From Anthopleura xanthogrammica (lineage: Eukaryota; Cnidaria; Anthozoa; Actiniaria; Actiniidae), in contig OZ025206.1 in assembly GCA_964019055.1 (NCBI GenBank), positions 25,664,906 to 25,728,905 of the forward strand: DNA of 64,000 nt, written 5' to 3'. The notes beneath the pieces were generated by a model. That model saw nothing but the letters and a program-made list of their open reading frames with translations, ran no database searches and was not told the origin of the DNA. The first letter of the stretch is position 1; each line of letters opens with the position of its first letter. The position numbers were made by a program, and so were the translations under genes. Shown piece by piece: positions 10,301 to 33,142 of the stretch.

Positions 10301-10955
10301 GTTTCATCCTAAACTTTAGTTTTGCCACAGGAAGTAAATTTTGTATGAAGTATACATGCCCCTCTCAACGATTGGACCCCTCTCTCAACAAATTCCTGGA
10401 TCCACCCTTGTCATGGAACAAGATCAAGCCAGTCAGGTTTGTTAGCTACTAAATATTAAGTACTCCCTATGCTACTCTTAGAAAACGAAGACATCGTTTC
10501 TTTTTCCTACCTTTTCTTCCAAAGCCCAAAATAATTCTGGACACAGATCTAGAAGGTAGACATAATATTGAACATGGAGAGACAAGCAACATTGTTATAT
10601 ACCTACCTGCATAACTATCACATCTTTCAACTTCCTTCCTAACCACATCCATTGTCCTATGCAAGAGAGAAGTCTCTTCTGTTTCTCCTCCAAGTCCATA
10701 GTAACCAAGTGCAAAATTATTCCCTCGTCCACTTTGACCAACTATCATGTTTTCCTCCCTGAACAAATTCCCGTGTTTTTTATCACTTCTTAGATTATTT
10801 CCAATCACCTTTGGCTCACTGTCTACACAAACACACCTCAGCTTGCCGTCCCTGTGGCTCAGAGGGTGAGAGACGCTATGGTTGTCAATGAGAGTCATTA
10901 GTTCGTGTGATATTTGATTCCCACACTGACCAACTGGCAAAATGATAGAAGACAT
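7372..10955 (-). CDS. TUBZ1: Tubulin of the zeta/delta class, probably zeta-tubulin
   Basis: Four coding exons on the minus strand are phase-consistent: 10955-10607, 9708-9525, 9250-8382 and 7532-7372, giving 521 codons before the last donor. The N-terminus has the tubulin P-loop region LGQCGNQI. Residues 126-133 are the GTP-binding signature GGTGSGLG. The segment PLQNYNSLLSLAALQR and the penultimate exon ending YVHWFEKHGC are typical of divergent tubulins. Zeta is favoured over delta by overall resemblance, from memory, and by wide retention of zeta in animals with multiciliated cells, where it acts at basal bodies. A Ser/Thr-rich insert of about 130 residues (~240-369) makes it longer than the usual ~450-480. 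The final exon with the acidic tail is not resolved. It is head-to-head with NUB1. Family confidence is very high, subtype about 0.7. Confidence 0.9.
7611..7921. repeat. Two adjacent foldbacks in the tubulin intron
   Basis: 7611-7857 is a long imperfect palindrome: TATCTATAACGGGT at the left returns as ACCCGTTATAGATA at the right. A nearly perfect inner arm includes TTCTCTTG-like AGAATTTTCTTGAGATT. It is abutted by a second hairpin, 7856-7921, with arms ACACAAACGAAAATATGAT. Both lie in the intron 7533-8381. They are probably non-autonomous DNA elements, the second next to or inside the end of the first. Confidence 0.75.
7968..8042. repeat. Half copy of a TAGACCCCTTGCA-ended element
   Basis: This segment matches the right half of the elements at 22911-23048 and 61527-61663: AATTCTTTTGTTTTGTC, then GTGCAAGGGGTCTATAG. 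The left half is missing, so it is a truncated or solo-end copy. It lies in the tubulin intron. Confidence 0.65.
8143..8356. repeat. TAGACCTnTTTAGCTT-family inverted-repeat element
   Basis: The left arm carries ATGTCATTCCCTTGAGAATG. The right arm carries its complement ATTCTCAAGGAAATGACAT and ends in AGGTCTATA. Related copies occur at 10087-10234, 11890-12367 and 44888-45056. The right end overlaps the tubulin exon 3 donor region closely; exon 3 begins at 8382. Confidence 0.7.
9350..9492. repeat. Foldback element, CAAACAATTG family, copy 1
   Basis: The arms TTGCCTTCAAACAATTG and CAATTGATTGAAGGCAA flank a shared core TTTACTGTATTGTTGACCC. The same element occurs at 18688-18836. It sits in the tubulin intron 9251-9524. 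Confidence 0.75.
9790..9930 (+). repeat. Dispersed repeat with CA run and poly-C tract, copy 1
   Basis: CCCAGATTAGC, a C-rich run, an (AC)n tract and CTATGTTCTGCTGTCCCTA occur in order. The same order appears on the minus strand near 31003-31150 and, without the AC run, at 46375-46492. It is an interspersed element remnant of unknown class, in the first tubulin intron. Confidence 0.55.
10087..10234. repeat. TAGACCTnTTTAGCTT-family element, truncated at right
   Basis: It begins AATAGACCTCTTTAGCTTGG and shows the CCTTTGAGAAT / ATACTCAAGG inner complement. The right terminus is replaced by the next element, which starts near 10233, so it was probably interrupted by that insertion. Confidence 0.6.
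10233..10411. repeat. Element with CAAGGGTGGATCCAGG inverted ends
   Basis: CAAGGGTGGATCCAGG at the left and CCTGGATCCACCCTTG at the right are exact inverted repeats about 178 bp apart. There is an internal GGGGTCCAGACCCC palindrome. A relative with CAGGGGCGGATGCAG ends is at 19092-19254. Confidence 0.75.
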
Positions 10956-11110
10956 TTTGGCTTAACTTTGAGAAAATAAAATATTCTAAAGTGTGTCCGG
11001 CATTTCTTGTTGAAGAATGACGATTGTATGACAATGATAATTCAAATATATGATGATTTTTTGGTAGAAATAACATGAAAAGCACTGACGACAAACAAAG
11101 TTTGTGTCAA
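10956..11110. promoter_or_regulatory. Short bidirectional promoter between tubulin and NUB1
   Basis: The minus-strand tubulin ATG is at 10955, and the inferred non-coding first exon of NUB1 starts near 11104. That leaves about 150 bp to serve both genes. No TATA box or clear motif was recognised. The arrangement is inferred from gene positions. Confidence 0.5.
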
Positions 11111-11289
11111 GGTATTTTGAACCGAATCTCCCGCCATCTTGTTTGGTTGGTCTCCATCACAGGAAGCCCAAAAAGAGACTTTCTGCGTACTTGCAAGAAA
11201 AGTTAAAAAAAGTCTTTAATGTACTTTCGGATCGGTTAAGATCATGTAAAGAAGCACATAATGGCAAGAAGAACATAAAGAAAAATCTG
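11104..11289 (+). other. Likely non-coding first exon of NUB1
   Basis: The segment ends AAAAATCTG followed by GTAAGC, a good donor. An acceptor (TTAATTAAG) lies just before GAAACAAACAAAATG at 11511. The frame here is open but has no ATG and no resemblance to NUB1, so it is read as 5' UTR. The 5' boundary is not determined. Confidence 0.45.
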
Positions 11290-11510
11290 GTAAGCTAAAC
11301 CTTATCTTCGAACTTCTTCGAATTCGCAAGTAATTTCCTTGGGCTTCCTGTGGTTCATTACTCGACCAGCGGTAATTCGCTGAAACTAAACAAGAAATTT
11401 TGCAAAGTTTTTCATTTTCTTTCAGTCATTTTATTTATTTTCTACGGTGATTTCTTTGAGTTTATTTGTGAATTAAGTTTTTTCTATCGTTAATTAAGGA
11501 AACAAACAAA

Positions 11511-23653
<12,143 letters not shown>

Positions 23654-24718
23654 TATATTTTTTATTCTTCCACCCACTGGGAGTATTTATATAATCACAA
23701 TGAATTGGCCATGTGGATTCTTGTAGCAACATGCAAAAGCTAACGATAAATTCCCTTATTAACTGCACACCGAATAGGCAATGTGCTCACAAAGCACTTT
23801 GGGAAAGTGAGTCCTGTAAAAATCGAACAGGGAAAACAAAGGAACTTTCAGAAAAAAACTACTCTGTTATTTTTGTCTGTTGAAGTACTTTCATTTTCAT
23901 AGAAAATGTCAAAGGAAAAATTATCAGATGAATTTTTAGAGCAGCCAAAAAAGCGTGGGAACTCACTTTCCCATCATGCTTCGTGATAGAATTTCGAGCT
24001 CATGCACATTGGCTATTGCACTATGGCTTCCAGCTGTACGAAAAACTAAGCGCGAAAAGGATTGTTGTTGTAATTCAAGCGGCCCTCGCCCGAGTCTTAA
24101 AAGTCATATATCTCACAGAATTTGAGGAGATGGATCGCAAAGATTTACTTTAATTTTTTAAACAACACGTATACTTCAACTTTTTTCTCTAAATTCTTTG
24201 AAACGCGTGTTTTTGTATTGGGGAGAGACTTGGAGCAAGGGCCGCTTGGCTAAGCATCGAATCGAGCTGTGATTGGACGGTTCGTGCGTGCTCCGGACAC
24301 CTGGTTCGCATAAAAACCAAGAATAGTATAAAATCAGGGGAAATTTCCCCCTCTATAAAATGTAAAATATAAGAATTTAACAATAAATGGAAAAGTAAAA
24401 TTTATAGCTTTTGCGGGCCAACCCTAAGTCATTTTTGTAGTAGATGTTCGAGTGACGTACGCCAGGTCTTTAAAAACAAGCAGTGAAAGCCTTTGCCACC
24501 CTGCGCGAGTCGAGGAAAAGGCTTGGCTCCTGGGCTAACCATGATAGAAGGACTGGTGCGAGAACGGCGTGCACGCGCGTTGTCAGCGCGCGAAAACTGA
24601 TTGAGAGATTTGCAATTGCCATGTCGTGAAGCAAAATTATAGAACTTTTCTCATCCATCATCGGGGAAATGAACTTTTTAATGCAAGCTAGATGGCGCAG
24701 AGAACTGTGAAGGGGAGA

Positions 24719-24932
24719 ATAGACCATTTCACGGTTCTCGTCGCACAACCTAAGCCTCGATAGTGTGTAATTTATTCTTTAGAATTTGACTAAAGCCCGA
24801 GGAATTTTTGTTTCAATTGTTTGATAATGTGTACATTCCTTAAATTAAAGTGGGCTGTAGTCAAATTCTAAAGAATAATTACACACTATCGAGGCTGAGG
24901 TTGAGCGACGACAACCGTGAAATGGTCTATTG
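24719..24932. repeat. TAGACCATTTCACGG-ended foldback element
   Basis: The outer ends TAGACCATTTCACGG / CCGTGAAATGGTCTA continue into long arms including CGATAGTGTGTAAT and its complement. Total length is about 212 bp. A TA dinucleotide at both edges fits Tc1/mariner-type insertion. Confidence 0.8.
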
Positions 24933-25609
24933 GGAAAATTGAAAATCAAATTGAAACAAAATGGTTATTATTTCAAAAGCTTTTCTGGCATCGGCATATC
25001 AAATTAGTAAAACATGAAAATCAAAGCGCAAAGTGAAAATCAAAATGCATCAGTCCCTGTATGAATAATGACTGGTTCCAAATTCACATTGTCAAATTTG
25101 TTTAGTTTTCCTACTTCCGAACTAGACCCAATTACGATTAGCAATAAATTTTGAAACTTGTTGCACCACTAACATTAATGTCCGGCCAGTAATAATTTTA
25201 TATGATTAATAATGTGCAAAGAGTGCCGCAGGGCGTAGCGAGGACCTTCGATCTGGGGCCGGCACTCGACGGCCAAAAATCAAGGCTAAAAGCCGCGATA
25301 ACTGCAGACGCAAATAGAACAAAATGACCAAAATCGCCCCCAACAATTGTGGGTATCAAACCGTCACTAAGAGAGAAGGGGGAGGGAAAAGGTTGAAAAA
25401 AACAATAAACAATAAAACAATTACCTAGACTAATTCTATAAGTCGGTCCCTGTTTCGTTTAGTTTATTACGTTAATTAATAATTGATGAACTCTGTTGAT
25501 TTAAGTACTGTGATTGACACTTACTAAGTAAATATCGTGTTACAGATGATAGTAAGTAAACTCGTGTTACGCATGTGATTGACCAGATATAAAAGTATTG
25601 CTAACCAGG

Positions 25610-26059
25610 CCCGGGGGGGGGGGGGGGGGACTCCCTATTGAAAGAGGGTGGGGATGCTCGCCGAAAATCTTAAAAATGGACCCTAAAAGGGACCTGTGTT
25701 GTCAGTTTATGGGCGTGGCAGGGATAAAATTCTACCCCTAAGAGGGACCAAGCAAAAACGTATCCAAGGCTGGGTTTCTCGATTTAATTTATTAACATCA
25801 AACGCCTTCTGCTCGTATGAGTTTATGACGACGTCGTCATATACAAATCGTTAACTGAACCCTTTTATAATAGATTTTGAATAAAATGTATAAAATAGAT
25901 AAAATAGAAACCCCTAAAAGGGACCACAAAACTCAGCTGGTGGGCATTCTCGTTCATAACACCCTAAGCGGGACCGAAACCTCGATTTCAACCCCTAAAA
26001 GGGACTGCGAGCATCCCCGTCCCTTCGACCTCCGAGTCCCCCCCCCCCCCCCCCCCGGG
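25610..26059. mobile_element. Poly-G/poly-C-ended element with 8-bp target duplication, copy A
   Basis: The element opens CCCGGGG with a run of about 17 G and closes with a run of about 20 C then GGG. Both sides carry TAACCAGG (25602-25609 and 26060-26067), a perfect 8-bp duplication. Subterminal GGGGATGCTCG and CGAGCATCCCC are inverted. The interior repeats CCCTAAAAGGGAC about six times. The 8-bp duplication suggests a hAT-like integrase, but no transposase is encoded. Confidence 0.85.
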
Positions 26060-26675
26060 TAACCAGGAGGTCAATAAGTGAAGTCACAAGTAAAGCTAAC
26101 CCGAAGTTCAAGATTGCTAACCTGTTTTTTGTTGTACTACATATGTAAACTGTTTAAGACGTATACCCGCCACAGAAGTAAGTGAAAGAATTAGTATTAG
26201 AACGTTTAGTTCATAACAATTGTAAGTAATCGTACATTTGTACTTATTCTAGATCGAATAGCTAATCTAAGTACTGAATAAAGTTATACGATTTGTGGCT
26301 ACGATACTGTCTCTGAATACAACGCAACAGTCCCAGTTCGCTCTACGACTTATGGAATCAGTCTAGTTGAGCTCCACCTACAAATGAGCGAAAATTACGA
26401 CTTATGGGATCAGTCTAGCCCCACCGTGTCCCCCCTCGCTACGCTACTGGAGGGCCATGAGATGTATCGATTAGTAATGATAATAATAACCATTTTATCC
26501 TCCGACACCACATACATGTACCAATAGTTATTCACCACTTTGAAATCTTGAAATCAGAATAACAGTCGAGGAAAATATTGTGGTACATATACAGGACAAA
26601 AAGGGGATGAATAGCCACAATCCAGCCGATTGGGCTCCCTGTGTTGTCACGAGTTGTTTCGGGTTCTGTTTCAAG

Positions 26676-29600
26676 ATGGCGCTTTTCGAATCAGCTTCCA
26701 AACAGTTAGTCAAGGATACTGGAAGATCTTCTCTTCATCCTGTCCTGGACTTGAATTCTTCCTCCAAATATGGCATCATGTGTGTCGTACAGAAGAAAAA
26801 AAGCCGATGGTTTTGGAGGAAAACGAAGTATTTGCCAACTCCTTTCACCCTCAATGACATTTTACTGGAGGTGGGTTCTTGATGATTTTGTGAATAAGTT
26901 AAGCTTACAATCCTAGCGTTAACTAATAAAATTATAGCTAGTAAGAAATAGAAATGTGTCTTCAATGCAAAATCTCTTAAGACTCATACAAGATAAATAT
27001 GTAGAATCAAGATTTATAGACCACTGACTGTTCGATATAATTTAGGAGTGGCAGCTAGCATAGCTAGGCTTCATTTTATTATTATATTTATGGCGCCTTC
27101 CAGTTAAGACTTTAATATATTCCTATCAGTTTTCATTTAGAAAGATTTCCAAAGAAGAAAAAACTGAAGAATGTGTATTCTTTCCCAATTCTTTGTCATT
27201 TTAAGCAGTGCTTTTGGAAATAATGTTGAAATGCAAGTCTTAATGAAATGTTTTGTTTGTTTGTAATTTGGTGTTTAGAGCTACATGTAAGCTAATATAT
27301 TTACATCACTAATGAGCTAAAGATTACACCGTGTCATTTAGCTTATATAAGCTCAATTAATTAAATCCCAAAACCTGCTGTGGGTCTTATATCATTGTCG
27401 ATAAAGAACAGAATTCTTGAGAGAAATTCTGGAAAAATTAGGCCTGGGGGGGGGGGGGACTCCGGGGGTAAAGTATTGGGTATGCTCGTCGTATCTCTTA
27501 GGGGTAAAAATCAGCGATTTGGTATCTTTTAGGGTCTTAAATCTGAGGTTTATCAAATCAGCACTTTCTGGTATCTTTTAGGGTGTTGAAAAAGGAACTA
27601 CTAGCCCATCGCATAATAACGCAATATGTATACCTTCGTAAACTCAGATTATTACTCAAGGAAAAACATTTCAAAAGCCTTTATTTTTTAATAGTATTAT
27701 TTTTGTGGTATCTCTTAGGGGTTAAAATTTACCAAGCCAATCCCTTTTAAAAAAAACTTCTGGTATCTTTTAGGGGTATTTTTGGAAATTTCCGACGAGC
27801 TTACCTGATACTTTACCCCCGGTGTCATCCCCCCGGGAAATTAGGGAGCAGTAAAAGTGAGCTCAAGTGTAGATTTAATTTAGGCCGCATGATCAGCTTT
27901 GAAAAATAGAATTTTTTATTCCATATAGAGTACGCAAGTGATGACTTCATAAAAAATTGTTGTTTGTTGTATCATGTTTTGAATGGATCACAGTGAGGGA
28001 GGTAGGGGCTGGTAGGGCTATAACCCACCACTTTTTAGGGTGCTCTGCTGTCCCTGTTTTGGGTCCCCAATTTCAATAGATAATCAAAAAAGATGTTTAC
28101 ACACCAAATTTGGCGAGAATCCTTCAAATAGCAGCTGAGATATGGCCATTTGAATCTAGAATAATCTTGTTATTTCAATACTCCAGTTTCACATTCAATG
28201 GAAACCGCTGTTTTTGAAGACCACAGACTCATTTGTACAGGCTTAGCCTCGCTTATAAGTCAGCTATTCAACGACATCATTAAAAGTCAAAACATTGGTA
28301 TTGTTCAACTTACACATTCTTTACATTACGGTTGACTTATGCAAATCATTAGCAACAGCCAACTGTAATGTAAAGAATGTGCAAGTTGAATAATACCAAT
28401 CCCACGGACTTTTAATGGTGCCTTTGAATAGATGACTCATAAATGAGGCTAAGCCTGTACAAATGAGTCTGTGGTCTTCAAAAACAGCGGTTTCCATCGA
28501 ATGTGAAACTGGAGTATTTATATCATCTTTCCTTTTTGTATCTTAATAACACCACAACTTAGAATCTCAAAAAAATGGAAAAGTATGGTTCATGTAATAT
28601 TTTCAGTTGCTTGATGTATTTATCTTATTTTTTTATGTTTGTATTCATCAGACTGTCGATTATGCAAGCATAGTAAAAACAACAGAATTTGTTGCAAATT
28701 ATGAAAACAATCCTTGCCTTCATGTATCTGGTAAGCTGGGTGCAAAACTGGCTGGAGAACTTGGCATTGATGTTTCCACAGCAGACTGTTTTGTTGTGAA
28801 AATGAACCTGGGAACTCTCAATAAAAGTGAAATTAGGTGGCAAGACTTGAACAATTTATTGAAAGACAAGAAACTTAACTTGGAGCATGAGTTTTTCCAG
28901 GGAATTCTGAAGAGTAAACGAAGAAAACTTTGTATTGTTAATGAAGTCTTGACCACAACTAAAGACACAAATGTCCTATCAGATCTTCAAGTTGAAGGTG
29001 AGCAGGGTTAGAATTTCATTTTTTAAGATGAACTTATCTTGTGCATTGCAAGCAACTATGAGATACTAAATGGGTTGAATGCAGATGCAAAGACTTTATT
29101 TTTCTTTGTATATCATGATTATTTTCTGAAAAGAGAACTAGCTAGAAATTGCAAGTTCACTTTCTTTTCACTCCATATTTGTAATTTTTTTTAAATGGCT
29201 GTCTAAGTCACAGGAATTTCCTTATCGCTTGATCAGAATGACCCATTGTAAGTTTGATTGATGGAAGCCAAAATACCAGACATCTTGAGTTGGTACATGT
29301 ACTGTAGGTCACAGAATTATGAAAAATGCCATAACAGCACTTCACCGTACAGTGTACATAAATCACATTATAAAACTCATGAATAATTAATGAGGAAAGC
29401 ACATAAGAAATCATTGTCCTTGGAGGAGGTTGTATATCTGATACAGAATTGTCCTGATTTGCATGAACTTTAACTCCAATTTTCTCAGCCAAATTCAATT
29501 TTATCTTTAAAATTTTAGTAGAACATGAATGTATACAACTAGACGTTTCATAAGTAATATACAATATTCGTGTCCGTGTTGTATCAGATATACAATCACT

Positions 29601-32600
29601 TGCCTTCGGCTCATGGTTGTACATCTGATACAACACGGCCACTCATATTGTATATATTACATAACATATCTAGCTAGATCAATTATAAGCAAATCTCTCA
29701 TTGAACATTACATATAATAACTGCTTTTTTAGGAGATGCAGATGCTAAAGGTACAATTACATCCAAGGCTGAAGTAGATGTCCAGGGATCAGTGAAGGAC
29801 ACTCACCATCACTCCTTTGACATCCCCAAAGATACTGTCATGGCATATAGCTGTTACGAGTTTAACTTTGATGATGGTGTTGGAATGATAGAGTTGGCTA
29901 TTGAAAAGAAACTAGAAGATGTGACAGATGCTGCTCCTGATGGCGCTAGAGCAGGTCAATCAATTTTTGATCACCCTGATGGACAAGGTTTGAACAATAA
30001 TTTTTAGAAATTCTTTTAATAATGGGATTTTATTGAAATCATATGCCTGGCTATTATTTATTCAGATGGGGAGGATGCTTTGAACCAAATGTTGTTAGAA
30101 AAAACCTACTAATGGTCTATCACCAATCGAGCCCTGTGATTGGCTGAGCTACTAGGGGTCTATTAGTGATAGACCTCTAGTAGCGAAAAGTGCCAGTTTT
30201 GAAAACCCAAAATTATATATTTAAAGCAAAATCCAAAACTTTTTGCATCCTTTTATTGGACTGATTAGTAGGTTTTTACTAAAACAATTAGACCTCTCGC
30301 CCTCATGGGCTATTGACTCGTAGACCATTCGGACTCGAGGACTAATTGTTAATTAGTATAGTTTTAGACTTGAATATAGAGTTTTGCACACTGTGATTGG
30401 CTGAGCGACCAGTTATTATGAGACAATATTCACTGCTCAAGGGGTGGTTATGAGGTTTGGCAAAGTTTGCCAGAGTGGAAGTAATACTAAAGTGTTCTTT
30501 TTATCCTGAATTTCATCTTTTCTCTGAAATTTAAGTCTAAAATTATACTAAAACAATTATTCACCTCAGGCTCAGTGGTGAATATTTACCTTGACTACGT
30601 CTTGTTAAATATTGACTTCAGCTTTGGCAATATTATTATCTAATTATCATAGATAGTGCCTTGATATCGATATTCAATACGTTGCTCAAATCCCCAAAGA
30701 AAGATGATGTAATCAAGTGTTTCAAGCAGATTCTGGCCACTCCAGAGAACCTAAAACCCATTGCTGAATTGGTAAGTGATCAAGGAAAGACCACATGATC
30801 TGAACTATGTCAGCAGCTACAATTCAAAAAAGTAGTCTCAGTGTTAACTTAAGATTGAGTTATTGATGCATATGGGAGGCTGCTGAGCATGAGAGAATCA
30901 TAATATATATGAGATGCATGATTCAAAGCCAAGTACAACACTAGCTTCCTGAGTGCTTAGAAGCCGACCAAGTGCACCTATGCTTCAATGGATACACATT
31001 GAGTGATAGGGACTGTGGAGCATAGTGTTGAGTGTGTGTGTGTGGGGGAGGGGGGGGGGTGTGCTAATCTGGGGGGTCCAGGGAAATGGCCCCCTCAAAA
31101 TTTTGAAATTGAGGCTCTCGTAACTGTGCATGATTTCCATAGCTACAGTTTTGAGGGACAATTGCAACTGAGAGTCGACACAATGAAAAACACTCAAATA
31201 AGAAATGTTTTCAATTCTGAGGAGAAGAAAACTCTTTTGTTTTGACCCTGAGAAAGGGAATTTTAGTCCACTGGATTTATACCAATTAAATTTTTTTTTT
31301 TAAAGCTTGAGAAAGCAGTGCATAGTGTTGAAGGAGATAACGTTAAACCCTTCACTGTTCACGAATTCAAGTCATTGGTTGAGCATTGTAAAGGCTGGGA
31401 GAAACTTCTAACACTCCTTGGCTTCACCATTGAAAAGAAGAAGGATGGAGTGATTGTTTTTCCTGGTGAAGAAGCCAAAGATCTTATCCTGCCCTGCAGT
31501 GCTCTTGCTGATGCTCTAATTGGTTAGTACCTGTTATAGAGCTAGGTACCATACTGCAAGCACTTTCAAAGGTTTTTGATTTATTTTCTGACTTTTTGAC
31601 GACTTTTTATCGGCACTTCACTTTAAATTTGATGCTTTGGGGGCAAAGTTTGTACATTTAGACTTGCACAGCATCGTTACATCAATGTACACACTCCGCC
31701 TATTGAAACATCAAAGTGAAGTGCCAATACCTAATTGGTTAGCAGTAAAAAGCACAATTCAAAGTTGTTAAAAAAATGTCAAAAAGAAATCAAAAACTTG
31801 TGGAAGTGTCCATGGTATGGCATGTACAGCACTGTAATTTTGATAGACCTGTTTTGCAAATTTAAACCAGCTGAGTTGACCTTCAGAACAAACTCAAGGT
31901 CAACCAATCAGAATTGAGGATTCAACATCGTATTTTGATTAGCATTTCCCATTATTCTGCCAAGAGAATTTATGAAATACGAGTTCTTCCTTCTCTAAAT
32001 TAATCGTAAACGCTAGTCAAACTCATGGAGGAATTTTATTACGATTAACAAGAAAAGTCTACCTTGTATACTCGGAAAATGCTCGAAAAATGCTAACCAA
32101 AAATAGTGACCCAGAAGGCGATCAACTCAGCTGGAATCACTTGTTCTTCCCTTGAGTATGAACGAGATATTTTTTGTATTTTAGATCTTTCAAGTCAGCA
32201 GTGTCTAGCCCTGAAAAACCTGACACCTGAGTATGTTGAACCACTATTGTATTTGGTAAGTGAAGGAGATATATACATAGTTCTTATTAAACTTTGCTCG
32301 GTCTGTGCCGTAAGTTATGAACCAAGTTTTTTCCACTGCCTTATGGCCCAGGCATGCAGCGTGCAGGTCAAAAAAAATGGTAAAAAATGATACCACAGGA
32401 AGCCCAATTTAGATAAAAGTAAAAGGTGAAAATAAAATCGGGGGAAATCTAATTTAATAATTTTTTTTTTAATTAGAAGTAAAGTTAATGTCCTCTATAA
32501 TACTAACAAGCAAAAAAAATCCCTAAAAAATGCACTAGAAATTTTTTTCACTCATGCTTTTGTTTTCCTATATAATTCCCCTATGGTAACTTTACTTCTA

Positions 32601-33142
32601 ATTAAGACAATTTTTTTGCTCGTTCGTATTAAGGAGGACATTAACTTTACTTTTAATCTATAAAAATTATTAAACTAGATTTTCTCCCGATTTTATTTTC
32701 ACCTTTTACTTTTATCTAAATTGGGCTCCCTGTGATGATATCCATAACCAAATCTTTGATAATGTTGGTTTTGCATATGATGATGGAATATGAAATGTAT
32801 ATGTGATCATACCATACTGAATGGACTCAGAAAAAATTCCCATCTGGATCTCAGAATTTTTTCTGAGTCCATTCAGTATGGTACGATCACATATACATTT
32901 CACATAACCAAATCTTGTTTTTGCAGATAAGAAATGCTATGTATGGAAGAAACACCCCAGAAGATGACCAAAATCTGAAGAGAATTTACACACATGCAGC
33001 AAATCCTGGAAAGACTTTCCTCTTGGCTCTAGGGTTTGTAGAAACTACTGAAGATGGCAAAAAGGTGTTGACTCTGCCTTCTAAGCATTTCACTCCTCTA
33101 GAGGATGCTTATGTGTCAGTGTTTGTCATAGGAGCTAAGTAA
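26676..33142 (+). CDS. GSDME: Gasdermin E homologue, pore-forming cell-death effector
   Basis: Seven phase-consistent exons encode 472 residues (human 496): 26676-26870, 28652-28997, 29733-29987, 30653-30771, 31306-31522, 32185-32255, 32927-33142. The ATG in TCAAGATGGC is chosen because the product then starts like gasdermins; 32 in-frame upstream codons look like 5' UTR. The N-terminal half (about 1-240) matches the GSDME pore-forming domain: a basic [13 protein letters not shown] segment, DILLE, and later strands such as AYSCYEF. The linker holds DVTD (243-246) and DHPD (260-263), each followed by a small residue, as expected for caspase-3-type sites. The C-terminal half (266-472) would be the inhibitory domain. 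It is unlike the mammalian one and includes two GF-containing, PUB-like segments. In corals GSDME is reported to drive caspase-dependent pyroptosis. The reading frame is intact. Confidence 0.95.
27443..27837. mobile_element. Poly-G/poly-C-ended element with 8-bp target duplication, copy B
   Basis: It opens CCTGGGG and a G run followed by ACTCCGGGGGTAAAGTAT. It closes with ATACTTTACCCCCGG and CCCCCCGGG. AAATTAGG flanks both sides (27435-27442, 27838-27845). The interior repeats GGTATCTTTTAGGG about five times, and inverted TGCTCGTCG / CGACGAGC lies subterminally. It sits in gasdermin intron 1. Confidence 0.85.
28177..28518. repeat. 342-bp near-perfect foldback in gasdermin intron 1
   Basis: The arms of about 165 bp run from AATACTCCAGTTTCACATTC to its complement GAATGTGAAACTGGAGTATT. 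Few mismatches are visible and the central loop is short. It would fold into a long RNA duplex when transcribed. Confidence 0.9.
30090..30353 (+). repeat. Dispersed repeat, copy 1 (gasdermin intron 3)
   Basis: The copy contains AAAAACCTACTAATGG and its inverted counterpart ATTAGTAGGTTTTT. It is nearly identical, base for base over most of its length, to 37645-37941 in EFHB. The arrangement of an inverted-repeat core plus a shared tail (ATTAGACCTCTCGCCCTCAT) suggests one compound element. Confidence 0.85.
31003..31150 (-). repeat. Dispersed repeat with CA run, copy 2
   Basis: On the minus strand this reads CCCCCCAGATTAGC, a C-rich run, an (AC)n run, then CTATGCTCCACAGTCCCTA, in the same order as 9790-9930. 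It lies in gasdermin intron 4. Confidence 0.6.
31558..31812. repeat. Foldback element in gasdermin intron 5
   Basis: The left arm GGTTTTTGATTTATTTTC...TTTTTGAC and the right arm GTCAAAAAGAAATCAAAAAC are inverted. A nested complement CGGCACTTCACTTTAA / AAAGTGAAGTGCCAATA is also present. Length is about 255 bp. Confidence 0.75.
32388..32742. repeat. Long foldback in gasdermin intron 6
   Basis: CACAGGAAGCCCAATTTAGA at the left returns as TCTAAATTGGGCTCCCTGTG at the right. The arms are about 150 bp and AT-rich, with good complementarity through the AAAGTAAAAGGTGAAAATAA segment. Confidence 0.85.
32784..32906. repeat. Compact hairpin next to gasdermin exon 7
   Basis: GAAATGTATATGTGATCATA through CTGAGTCC is mirrored with almost no mismatch; the arms are about 48 bp around a ~12-bp loop. 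It ends about 20 bp before the acceptor of the last exon at 32927. Confidence 0.9.

Larger units (their letters stand above)
23654..26675. other. Intergenic between NUB1 and gasdermin E
   Basis: No gene is recognised. A poly-A signal AATAAA at about 24382 could serve NUB1. The stretch contains the inverted-repeat elements at 24719 and 25610. Flanking AT-rich sequence shows nothing else I can name. Confidence 0.6.

Noticed and set aside
11104..11298. A 64-codon basic protein upstream of NUB1
   Set aside because: There is no ATG and no homology, and it ends at a splice donor; it is better read as 5' UTR.
26580..26675. Upstream extension of gasdermin by 32 in-frame codons
   Set aside because: The segment lacks any gasdermin resemblance and has a poor start; the ATG at 26676 gives the family-like N-terminus.
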